The notes beneath the pieces were generated by a model, which worked only from the letters and a program-made list of their open reading frames with translations, was not told where the DNA came from and made no database searches. This document shows, piece by piece, positions 16,622-24,980 of a DNA stretch of 36,894 nt. Origin of the DNA: Pontibacter qinzhouensis. Its GTDB lineage: Bacteria; Bacteroidota; Bacteroidia; Cytophagales; Hymenobacteraceae. Location: assembly GCF_008017455.1 (NCBI RefSeq), contig NZ_VRTY01000064.1, positions 1-36,894 on the forward strand, given 5' to 3'. Both the position numbers and the translations under genes were made by a program. Each line of letters opens with the position of its first letter. Within the stretch, counting starts at the first letter, position 1.

Positions 16622-16629
16622 TATTTTTG
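16622..16629 (+). promoter_or_regulatory. Possible -7 box (TATTTTTG) for the porW operon
   Basis: TATTTTTG fits TAnnTTTG and is the best box in the region before porW. It lies about 140 bp from the start codon and I see no convincing -33 element at the normal spacing. Confidence 0.35.
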
Positions 16630-16768
16630 TACCGCATGCGCCACGCCAGATCAACGGTGCACAGGCTGGGGCAGCACTACAGAGAAATCATACTTTACAG
16701 GTGCCTGCATCGTTATTTTAAAACAGATTGTTTTCTATAGCTAACCAATATCCTCCTTTCTTTATATT

Positions 16769-19687
16769 TTGAATAAGCTATCTTTATACATATTATTTGC
16801 TGTGGCTGGTCTGGCACTGGTGGCATGCTCTGTAGAACGGAATAACCCGCTCAGCAAAGCCTTCCACAATACCTCTGCCCGCTACAATGGCTATTTTCTG
16901 GCGAAGGAGAAACTGCGCCTGGTGGAAGAAAGCCTGCAGGAGCAAATGGTGTACGATTACAATCTGGCGCTCCCGATTTACCCTGCCATAGACTCTACCA
17001 CGGCCAAAGCCTTTGAAGCCGACCTGGAGGATGTCATTAAAAAAGCATCGTTCCCGATTCAGTATCACCAGAACAGCAAGTGGATAGACGATTGTTATGT
17101 GCTTATAGGCAAGGTGCGATACTACCAGCTCAACTTTGCCGATGCCGCCCGCACCTTTAAATATGTAAACTCCATCAGCAAAGAAAACAAGACCCGCCAC
17201 GAGGCTCACATCTGGCTCATGCGCTCTTTCATGATGATGAACGAAATGGAGAATGCACAGGCAGTCTCTAATTTCCTGCGCAAAGAAAGACTTAATAGCG
17301 AGAATGCCCGGGAATTATACCTCGCCCGCGCTCAATACAACCGCTTACTGGAAGATACAGCTGCGGTAATAGAAAACCTGGCCTTATCGCTCAGGAATTT
17401 CAAGCAGAAAGATGATCTGGCGCGCGCCCGTTTCTCTCTGGCGCGGCTGCAGCAGTCTAAAAATCAGGATAAAGAGGCTTACCAGCAATACAGCAAGATA
17501 CTGCGCCGCAACCCTCCTTACGATTTAGGCTTTTTCAGCAGGCTTTATATGGGGCAGGTGGCTGAGGTAGGCAACACACACGATGTGGAGCGCATTGCCG
17601 GCTACTACCGAAAAATGCTGAAAGACAGCAAGAACACTGAGTACCGCGATAAAATATTTTATGAGATGGCACTTTTTGAGCTTCGGCAGGACAACGCGAC
17701 CAAGGCACTGGAGCATCTGAACACTTCCTTAAAAACGCCAGGCAGTCTCCCGAACCAGAAAGCCTATTCATATATCCTGGCTGGCTCTATTTACTTCGAC
17801 CTGAACAAATACAACCCGGCACAGGCTTACTACGACAGCGCGGTGCAAGTGCTGCCTGTGCAGGCCGCCAATTACGACGCGGTATCGCAACGGCGTAATA
17901 TCCTGACAGAATTTACCTTTAATTACAACACTATTCACACCCAGGACAGCCTGCAGCGCATTGGTCGCCTGCCCGAAGGAGAGCGCATAGCTTTTGTAAC
18001 ACAATTGGTAGAGGCTGAAGAAGAAAAGCGGCGGCAGGAGCTAGCCCGGCTACAGGAACAAGCCAAGCTCGCCCAACGGCAGGGCTCCTCTTCCTCGTCT
18101 GCTACTCAGAACCAGAACAACAGCACCGGCATTGGCCAAAACACCAACACAGGTGGCGTATGGTATTTCGATAACCCCACTGCCATGACCACTGCACGCT
18201 CAGAGTTTACCCGGAGGTGGGGCGACAGACCATTGCAGGATAACTGGCGCGTACGGTTAAGAGGCGAAGCAACAGAACAACAGCAGGTAGCCCAGCAGCA
18301 ACCAGCAGAAGAAGCCGAAACACCTACCGAAAGTGCCGAAGAACGCATAGCCGCCCAGGTACAGACATACCTGCAAAACATACCGGTAACAGCAGCAGCC
18401 TTACAAGAATCAGAAAAGCAAGTAGAGGAAGCGATGTTTAACCTGGCCAACATTTATGCACAAAAGCTACAGGACCAGGCCAGAGCAGCAGAAACATATG
18501 AACAGCTCTTGCAGCGTTTCCCGAGAACTATGCATGCAGCAGAATCTTACTACAGCCTCTACCTGCTTTACAGCAAGGCTGAAGATGAGCGCAAAACAGC
18601 TTACTATACCAAAATAAAACAGGAATTTCCGAACACAACATTTGCCAAGCTGGTAGATGACCCAGACTTTATGTCGAAAAATGCAGCTGATAACCTGCTG
18701 GTGCACAAACTCTACGATTCGGCTTATGGCCACTACGAAAAACAGGATTACGAGCAGGCAGCAGAACTGTTAGCTCAACTGAACCAGCAATACCCGCTAA
18801 ACGACATCCCAGATAAAGCTGCTTTTTTAGGTGTACTGATAACTGCCAGAACAGCCAAACCAGACGTGCTACAAGAGCAACTGTATAAATTTGTGTCTGA
18901 TTATCCTTCAAGCCCTTTAAAAGCGAAAGCCGATCAGCTTCTGCAGGTTTATAACAGCCTTGCCCAGAAAAACCAGCTTCGCCAAGATGCCCCAACTCCA
19001 ACAGCCACCGTTGCTCCGCAGGAGATACAAACCAGCTCCCTAACACCTGAAGAAAGAATAAACGCAGAAATGGCTTTAGCTACTGCCTCGGCAGCACAAA
19101 CCTTACCCGCCCCGATTAGACCAGCAGCTACCGCACCTGAAAATGCCGAAACGAACACAGCACCTGCTCCAACCCAAGAAGCACCTGCCACCACGCAGCC
19201 AGACACCTTGCAGGAAGCAGTACCCGTACCAGCCGCTACAGCTACAGACACCGCTCCTCCTGCAGCAGAAGCAAACGCACCGGCACCTGCCCCTGCCAAT
19301 CCAGAGGCAGCCGTAGATCCGCTTGAATACAGTATGGACCAGGACACAGCCTACTACTTTGTTTTAGTTTACCCAACTGATGCTCCTGCTTTTAAAGATA
19401 TTGACCTGCGGTACGACAAGTACAACAGCACCTACTATAAAAAGCAGAACCTCGAAACCACTTTAGCAGAATTTACCGATGGCCGTACCATGCTCACCTT
19501 AAGTTCTTTTGAAGATTATAATCTGGCACAATCTTTTAACATAAAACAAAAGGCCCCACAAGCCCCTGTTGGCAGAATAAGAGGTATAAGTTTTACTACC
19601 TTTGTGATTTCTGCCACCAATTATCAGAAACTTTTAGAGAAGAAAGATGTGGATGCATATCTGACCTTCCTCCAGAATAACAATTAA
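16769..19687 (+). CDS. porW: PorW/SprE-like T9SS lipoprotein with TPR repeats
   Basis: Predicted outer-membrane lipoprotein of 972 residues needed in other species for type IX secretion and gliding. Seen: a lipoprotein signal with lipobox LVAC (Cys20), the motif FHNTSARYNGYFLAKEKL just after it, which is typical of PorW/SprE, then many tetratricopeptide-like helices (roughly 120-330 and 550-700), a Gln/Glu-rich charged stretch (about 412-440), an Ala/Pro/Thr-rich linker (about 770-850) and a conserved C-terminal globular part. The only start that keeps the signal peptide is TTG at 16769; no ATG or GTG lies between it and the upstream in-frame stop. It is the first gene of a tight run: PBP1A begins 5 bp after its stop. 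Family assignment rests on the N-terminal motif and architecture. Confidence 0.82.
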   Translation: MNKLSLYILFAVAGLALVACSVERNNPLSKAFHNTSARYNGYFLAKEKLRLVEESLQEQMVYDYNLALPIYPAIDSTTAKAFEADLEDVIKKASFPIQYHQNSKWIDDCYVLIGKVRYYQLNFADAARTFKYVNSISKENKTRHEAHIWLMRSFMMMNEMENAQAVSNFLRKERLNSENARELYLARAQYNRLLEDTAAVIENLALSLRNFKQKDDLARARFSLARLQQSKNQDKEAYQQYSKILRRNPPYDLGFFSRLYMGQVAEVGNTHDVERIAGYYRKMLKDSKNTEYRDKIFYEMALFELRQDNATKALEHLNTSLKTPGSLPNQKAYSYILAGSIYFDLNKYNPAQAYYDSAVQVLPVQAANYDAVSQRRNILTEFTFNYNTIHTQDSLQRIGRLPEGERIAFVTQLVEAEEEKRRQELARLQEQAKLAQRQGSSSSSATQNQNNSTGIGQNTNTGGVWYFDNPTAMTTARSEFTRRWGDRPLQDNWRVRLRGEATEQQQVAQQQPAEEAETPTESAEERIAAQVQTYLQNIPVTAAALQESEKQVEEAMFNLANIYAQKLQDQARAAETYEQLLQRFPRTMHAAESYYSLYLLYSKAEDERKTAYYTKIKQEFPNTTFAKLVDDPDFMSKNAADNLLVHKLYDSAYGHYEKQDYEQAAELLAQLNQQYPLNDIPDKAAFLGVLITARTAKPDVLQEQLYKFVSDYPSSPLKAKADQLLQVYNSLAQKNQLRQDAPTPTATVAPQEIQTSSLTPEERINAEMALATASAAQTLPAPIRPAATAPENAETNTAPAPTQEAPATTQPDTLQEAVPVPAATATDTAPPAAEANAPAPAPANPEAAVDPLEYSMDQDTAYYFVLVYPTDAPAFKDIDLRYDKYNSTYYKKQNLETTLAEFTDGRTMLTLSSFEDYNLAQSFNIKQKAPQAPVGRIRGISFTTFVISATNYQKLLEKKDVDAYLTFLQNNN

Positions 19688-19692
19688 CATAC

Positions 19693-22011
19693 ATGGCTAC
19701 CCGTCAAAAAAAGATTGAAGCATCAAAAAAGAACGCCTTCCCGAAGCTGGCAACCGCCCTCTGGATTTTATTTGTAGGAGGCTTCGTTACATTTATTCTT
19801 TATGTATATGCTGTCAGCATCAATTTCCTGAACTTGTTTGGGGAACTGCCAAACCTACGGTCTCTTGAGAACCCGAAGAGCGAACTATCGTCGGAACTGT
19901 ACTCAGCCGATAATGAACTACTTGGGAAATACTTCCGCGAGAACCGCTCGCCTGTAGATTATGAGGAGCTACCCGAAAGCCTGATACACGCGCTTATAGC
20001 CACAGAAGATGCCCGTTTTGAATCGCATGCCGGTATAGATGCAGAAGCGACAGCCCGTGTGGTAGGTTCTGTTATGACGGGGCAGTCGAAAGGTGGTGGC
20101 AGTACGCTAACGCAGCAGGTGGCCAAAAACCTGTTCAGCACCCGGAGCGAAGAACTTAACAATGGCCTCCTGAACGATGTGCCCGGTTTAAGAATGCTTA
20201 TTCTGAAAACCAAAGAATGGATTATGGCCATTAAACTGGAGCGCTCCTATACCAAAAAAGAAATTCTGCTGATGTACCTCAACACAGTAGACTTTGGCAG
20301 CAACGCCTTCGGTATAAAAGTGGCTGCCAAAACATTCTTCAACAAAAAGCCACAGGACCTGCAGGTACATGAGTCGGCGGTGCTGGTAGGGCTCCTGAAA
20401 GCACCAACCTTTTACAGCCCTAAAATGAACCCCGACAACTCGAAGCGCCGCCGCAATGTAGTGCTCTCGCAGATGGTGAAATACGGATACCTGCCAGCCG
20501 AAGAATACGATAAGTTAAAAGAAGAAGCTATTGTACTAGACTACCGCGTAGAAAACCAGAACCAGGGCCTTGCTCCTTACTTCCGGACGGAGGCGAGTAA
20601 GTTCCTGCTGAGGTGGTGCCGCGAGAGTGGCTACGATTTATATGCCGATGGCCTGAAGATTTACACGACCATAGACTCGCGTATGCAGCGCTATGCAGAA
20701 CAAGCTGTAGTAGAGCATATGAAAGACCGGCAGAAAGCCTTTTTTGAACACTGGAAAGGCCGGAACCCATGGGTAGACCGCGATAACCAGGAGATTAAAG
20801 GCTATGTGGAAACCGCCATTAAGCGAACAGACCGGTACAGAAGGCTGAATGCACGCTTCGATGGCAATGCTGACTCTATTAACTACTACCTCAACAAGAA
20901 AATCCCGATGACCATTTTTACCTGGGATGGGGAGAAAGAAGTGGAGATGAGCCCAATAGATTCGCTTAAATATTACAAGCACTTCCTGCAGGTAGGCTTT
21001 ATGGCCATGGAACCGCAGACCGGCCATATTAAAGCCTGGGTAGGAGGCATTAATTATAAACACTTTAAATACGACCACGTGAAACAGGGGGCACGTCAGC
21101 CTGGCTCTACGTTTAAGCCATTTCTGTACACCGCCGCCATTGAGCACGGCTACTACCCCTGCTACGAAACCATCGATACCAAGGTGTGCATACCATTGGC
21201 AGATGGTACTATGTGGTGCCCTAACAATGCCGACAACAAATACTCAGGCAATAAATACACACTCCGTAATGCTTTGGCTGAGTCGGTTAACTCTATATCG
21301 GCGTTCCTGGTTGGCAAACTGGGAGCCGAAACCTTAGCCTCTACAGCCAAACGCATGGGAATTTCCACACCGTTAGATGCTACTCCGTCGTTGGCGCTGG
21401 GTGTTAGCGATGTTACCTTGTTTGACATGGTAGGGGCTTACGGCACGTTTGCAAATGCCGGCACCTGGACCGAGCCTAACTACATAACCCGTATCGAAGA
21501 TAAACATGGTAACATTCTGTATGAACCTGTTCCAAATAAAGTAGATGCCCTCAGCGAAGAAACAGCTTACCTGATGGTGCACATGCTGCAGGCAGCCACC
21601 GAAAACGGTAAAGGTACTGCCTGGGGCCTACGGTCGCGCCATGGCCTCAAAAACGAAATAGGAGCTAAAACCGGTACTACGCAAAACCAGTCCGATGCCT
21701 GGTTTATGGGTATTACACCAACGCTGGTTGGCGGCGTTTGGGTTGGAGGCGACGATCGTTCTATTCACTTCCGCACTATAAGAGAGGGGCAGGGAGCAAA
21801 ACTAGCCATGCCTGTGTACGGTGCCTTTATGCAGAAAGTGTATGCCGACAAGAGTCTGGATGTATCAAAAGATCCTTTCACTAAACCTTCTACGCCATTA
21901 TCGGTAGAATTAGATTGTTCTAAATACAACAGTGGTTACCAGGTAGATTCTACCCGTCAGGATGAGTTTCTGCAATTTCCTGCTGATGTAGATCTGAAGG
22001 ATGTTATCTAA
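19693..22011 (+). CDS. Penicillin-binding protein 1A (glycosyltransferase/transpeptidase)
   Basis: Class A PBP that polymerises lipid II and cross-links peptidoglycan. 772 residues: a basic cytoplasmic N-terminus, one membrane anchor (about 18-42), a GT51 domain with catalytic Glu105 in ATEDARFESHAGID and SKGGGSTLTQQVAKNLF, and a transpeptidase domain with Ser472 of SxxK in QPGSTFKPF, Ser531 of SVN and Lys659 of the KTGTT box. All catalytic groups are intact. It sits 5 bp after porW and 14 bp before uvrC, so the three are likely co-transcribed. Its symbol varies (mrcA, ponA, pbpC), so I leave it blank. Confidence 0.95.
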   Translation: MATRQKKIEASKKNAFPKLATALWILFVGGFVTFILYVYAVSINFLNLFGELPNLRSLENPKSELSSELYSADNELLGKYFRENRSPVDYEELPESLIHALIATEDARFESHAGIDAEATARVVGSVMTGQSKGGGSTLTQQVAKNLFSTRSEELNNGLLNDVPGLRMLILKTKEWIMAIKLERSYTKKEILLMYLNTVDFGSNAFGIKVAAKTFFNKKPQDLQVHESAVLVGLLKAPTFYSPKMNPDNSKRRRNVVLSQMVKYGYLPAEEYDKLKEEAIVLDYRVENQNQGLAPYFRTEASKFLLRWCRESGYDLYADGLKIYTTIDSRMQRYAEQAVVEHMKDRQKAFFEHWKGRNPWVDRDNQEIKGYVETAIKRTDRYRRLNARFDGNADSINYYLNKKIPMTIFTWDGEKEVEMSPIDSLKYYKHFLQVGFMAMEPQTGHIKAWVGGINYKHFKYDHVKQGARQPGSTFKPFLYTAAIEHGYYPCYETIDTKVCIPLADGTMWCPNNADNKYSGNKYTLRNALAESVNSISAFLVGKLGAETLASTAKRMGISTPLDATPSLALGVSDVTLFDMVGAYGTFANAGTWTEPNYITRIEDKHGNILYEPVPNKVDALSEETAYLMVHMLQAATENGKGTAWGLRSRHGLKNEIGAKTGTTQNQSDAWFMGITPTLVGGVWVGGDDRSIHFRTIREGQGAKLAMPVYGAFMQKVYADKSLDVSKDPFTKPSTPLSVELDCSKYNSGYQVDSTRQDEFLQFPADVDLKDVI

Positions 22012-22025
22012 TTTGAGTTGCGAGA

Positions 22026-23834
22026 ATGGCTGCAAGCGAGAAGTTGAAAGAGAAAATTGCGCATCTGCCACATAAACCTGGCATTTACAAATTCTTTGAT
22101 GAAAAAGGTATTATCTATGTAGGCAAGGCGATTGATATCAGGAAACGTGTGACTTCCTATTTCAACCGCTCTGCCCAGCATAATAAGAAAACCCTGAAGC
22201 TTGTCTCAAAAATTCAGGATATTGAATTTACGATTGTGGACACGGAGGCTGATGCTTTTCTGCTGGAGAACAACCTGATCAAGCAATATCAGCCGAAGTA
22301 CAACATACTCCTCAAAGATGGGAAAACCTATCCGTACATCGCTATTCTAAACGAGCGTTTCCCGAGGGTAATGTACACCCGCAACAAAATTAACGACGGC
22401 TCCCGGTACTTTGGCCCGTACCCTAGTGTTACAACCATGCACATTGTGCTGGACCTCATCCGGACGCTCTACCCGCTACGCACCTGTACCTATAACCTCT
22501 CTCCTGAAAACATAGCTGCCGGTAAGTTTAAGGTGTGCCTGGAGTACCACATCGGCAACTGCAAAGGCCCCTGCGAAAACCTGGTTGACGAAACCACCTA
22601 CAACCAGAACATTGCGCAGATTAAAAGTATATTATCGGGTAACCTATCGGTAGCGAAAAATTATTTTAAAGAAAAGATGTCTGCGGCTGCAGAAGAGTTT
22701 CAGTTTGAGCTGGCGCACCAGTACAAGCAGAAGCTCGACATGCTCGACGATTTTCAGGCGAAGTCTACGGTGGTCAGCAACAGCCTGACCAATATCGATG
22801 TCTTTACGATTACCTCCAACGAAAAATGCGCATTTATAAATTACCTGAAGGTAATGAATGGCTCCATTATTTTAACCCAATCGCTGGAGTTAGAGAAAAA
22901 GCTTGACGAACCGGATGAAGAAATTCTGGCCTCCGTAATTATACAGTTGCGCCATGAATACGAAAGCACCTCGCGCGAGGTAATAACCAACCTGGAGCTA
23001 CGGTTACCACTCGACAATATTTCTATTACTTACCCACAAATAGGAGATAAGCGCAAGCTGCTGAACCTGTCGCTCAAAAATGCCATGTATCTGCGCAAAG
23101 AGCGTGAAGGAAGGCAGGAAAAGAACAAAGACCTGGGAGAGCAGCGGGAGGTACGTGTGCTGGAGACCATGAAAAAGGACCTGCGCCTGACGGAGCTGCC
23201 CCGCCACATAGAATGTTTCGACAACTCTAACTTCCAGGGCGATAACCCGGTGGCTTCTATGGTGTGCTTCAGGAACGGCAAACCATCTAAAAAAGATTAC
23301 CGCCACTACAACATAAAAACCGTTGTTGGCCCCGATGACTTTGCCTCTATGTATGAGGTGGTAACACGCCGGTACAGAAGGCTGCTCGACGAGAACCAGT
23401 CGCTGCCTCAGCTCATTATTATCGATGGCGGCAAAGGCCAGTTGGGAATGGCTGTAAAAGCGCTTAAAGATCTGAACATCTATGGGCAAATAGCTATTGT
23501 AGGTATCGCCAAACGGCTCGAAGAAATTTTTTACCCCGGCGATAGCCTACCGCTGTACATCGATAAAAAATCTGAATCGCTGATGCTTATTCAGCGGCTA
23601 CGCAACGAGGCGCACCGCTTTGCGATTACATTTCATAGAAGTAAACGCGATGCCGGCACATTGCAAACGGAGCTAACTACTGTTAAAGGCATTGGTCCTG
23701 CTACGGCCGAGGCATTGTTAACCAAGTTTAAGTCGGTGAAAAAGCTTCGGCAACTCTCGCAGGAAGAGCTTGTTCAGGAAGTTGGAGCCCGTAAAGCCGC
23801 TATTCTGTACGCTCACCTGCACGCTCCCGCTTAA
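22026..23834 (+). CDS. uvrC: Excinuclease ABC subunit C
   Basis: Nuclease of nucleotide excision repair that cuts on both sides of the lesion after UvrAB binding. 602 residues: GIY-YIG domain at the N-terminus (KPGIYKFFDEKGIIYVGKAI, residues about 17-36), a Cys-containing region, a UVR-type UvrB-binding stretch near 200-235, the RNase H-like endonuclease domain with HIECFDNSNFQG and LIIIDGGKGQLGMA, and a C-terminal helix-hairpin-helix (VKGIGPATAEALL). Length is normal. A repeat copy begins 13 bp after its stop, and the gene converges with gldN. Confidence 0.97.
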   Translation: MAASEKLKEKIAHLPHKPGIYKFFDEKGIIYVGKAIDIRKRVTSYFNRSAQHNKKTLKLVSKIQDIEFTIVDTEADAFLLENNLIKQYQPKYNILLKDGKTYPYIAILNERFPRVMYTRNKINDGSRYFGPYPSVTTMHIVLDLIRTLYPLRTCTYNLSPENIAAGKFKVCLEYHIGNCKGPCENLVDETTYNQNIAQIKSILSGNLSVAKNYFKEKMSAAAEEFQFELAHQYKQKLDMLDDFQAKSTVVSNSLTNIDVFTITSNEKCAFINYLKVMNGSIILTQSLELEKKLDEPDEEILASVIIQLRHEYESTSREVITNLELRLPLDNISITYPQIGDKRKLLNLSLKNAMYLRKEREGRQEKNKDLGEQREVRVLETMKKDLRLTELPRHIECFDNSNFQGDNPVASMVCFRNGKPSKKDYRHYNIKTVVGPDDFASMYEVVTRRYRRLLDENQSLPQLIIIDGGKGQLGMAVKALKDLNIYGQIAIVGIAKRLEEIFYPGDSLPLYIDKKSESLMLIQRLRNEAHRFAITFHRSKRDAGTLQTELTTVKGIGPATAEALLTKFKSVKKLRQLSQEELVQEVGARKAAILYAHLHAPA

Positions 23835-23846
23835 CCTGGTTGGAGT

Positions 23847-23903
23847 ACCCTTGACCAAAAAATGCTATTAAAGCTTCTGAAGGGTCTTTTCATTAGAATA
23901 ATT
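23847..23903 (-). repeat. 57-bp intergenic repeat, copy 8
   Basis: Reverse copy, 57 bp, beginning 13 bp past the uvrC stop. Read on the plus strand it is ACCCTTGACC, variable part, CTTCTGAAGGGT, CTTTTCATTAGAATAATT. ACCCTT and AAGGGT are perfectly complementary and a T-rich run follows, so this copy looks like a weak terminator for uvrC. It forms an inverted pair with copy 9, AATTATT ends inward, 74 bp apart. Confidence 0.88.
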
Positions 23904-23977
23904 AGCGGTTTCGTGTCGGTTGCTGATCGTTGAAAGGACACATAACCATTAGACAGGCAACAGCCAATAAGCAGCTA

Positions 23978-24034
23978 AATTATTCTAATGAAAAGACCCT
24001 CCAAAAGGTTAAGTAATAGATTTTAGCCAAGGGT
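23978..24034 (+). repeat. 57-bp intergenic repeat, copy 9
   Basis: Forward copy, 57 bp: AATTATTCTAATGAAAAG, ACCCTCCAAAAGG, variable part, GCCAAGGGT. Its first 23 bases are identical to those of copy 8 in the other orientation. Confidence 0.9.
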
Positions 24035-24070
24035 GTTTTGCCATAGTCAGTATGTTTACCGCATAGACAT

Positions 24071-24104
24071 AAAAAAAGGAGGCCTCTGCAGGTCTCCTTT
24101 TTTT
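24071..24104. terminator. Bidirectional terminator between uvrC and gldN
   Basis: AAAAAAAGGAG...CTCCTTTTTTT inverted repeat with GCC/GGT extending the stem and a short loop. It has an A-run on one side and a T-run on the other, so it can end transcription from both directions; it lies 15 bp after the gldN stop. Confidence 0.88.
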
Positions 24105-24118
24105 ATGGTAAGTTTTAC

Positions 24119-24961
24119 TTAGTAGCTCCAGAGGCTGTACTCATACTCAATAAGTGACTCTGCTGCTTCTTGTGCCGCTAACAGGCTTTTCTGGCCTGGA
24201 CCGTAGATATCGCCTAAGCCTTGGTTACCAGGGTTCGATATTTTGGTGATATACGAACTGAATAACCATAACTCAAATGCTTCAGCCAGGTTCTTGTGCT
24301 GTGCCTCGTTACGAGGATTATACCAGATAGCAGATTCAGGATTGTTTTTGAAAACACGGGCCAGATCGCTCATTTTAAAGCTTGCCACATGTTCTTCAAA
24401 ACCTCTTGCACTGAGTGTTGATGGCACTTTTATGCTGATGGCCTGAATATCATGGTACATTCTGGAGCGTTTTTTATCGAAAATCAGGTCTTCCTTCAGT
24501 TCCAGTAAATACAGGTCCTTCGGAAAGTACTCCATGCTGACAGGAGCTACAGGCTCTGAGTTGTTAGATACCACTGCTCCCCACGGATCATCATCAGGCT
24601 GTGTTTTAAAGAGCTCATCTTCTGCTGTTAGCTCCTGCGATCCGCTTGGAGTCATACGCTGCATAAACTCTGCCTGGGTAATAGGAGTGGCGAGTGTATC
24701 TGAACGATAGGCTATCAGTTCTCCGCTTTTAACAGCATCGATAATAATTTTGGTGATTTGCCTGTTCTCCGAGAACATAGGTTTGTTCTGCTTCTCACGT
24801 AAGTCTATCTTACGCCATACCGTTTTTTTGAATAGAACATCATGGTCCGGTATGGGCCTCACCGACGGGCTGCTACCTGCTGAAGTAGGCACTTGTTGCG
24901 CCATAGTTTCTACAGAAAGCAACGCCGCTACCATCAGGCTAAATACTTTTATCATTCTCAT
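24119..24961 (-). CDS. gldN: T9SS periplasmic ring protein GldN/PorN
   Basis: Forms, with GldK, the large periplasmic ring of the type IX secretion system. 280 residues with a cleavable signal peptide (KVFSLMVAALLSVETMAQQ). Conserved GldN features seen are DVLFKKTVWRKIDLREKQNKP near residue 40-65, and the LKEDLIFDKKRSRMYHDIQAI strand pair in the C-terminal half. It is the last gene in the gldK-L-M-N order, 19 bp after gldM, and is closed by a terminator. Confidence 0.95.
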   Translation of the reverse strand: MRMIKVFSLMVAALLSVETMAQQVPTSAGSSPSVRPIPDHDVLFKKTVWRKIDLREKQNKPMFSENRQITKIIIDAVKSGELIAYRSDTLATPITQAEFMQRMTPSGSQELTAEDELFKTQPDDDPWGAVVSNNSEPVAPVSMEYFPKDLYLLELKEDLIFDKKRSRMYHDIQAISIKVPSTLSARGFEEHVASFKMSDLARVFKNNPESAIWYNPRNEAQHKNLAEAFELWLFSSYITKISNPGNQGLGDIYGPGQKSLLAAQEAAESLIEYEYSLWSY

Positions 24962-24980
24962 AACCTATCTCGTTTAGGTT

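Larger units (their letters stand above)
16112..16768. other. Divergent intergenic region between the atp operon and porW
   Basis: Holds the atp promoter box, repeat copies 6 and 7 in direct orientation, a long imperfect palindrome at 16511-16558 and a TATTTTTG box at 16622-16629 that could serve porW with a leader of about 130 nt. No gene is visible. Confidence 0.6.
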
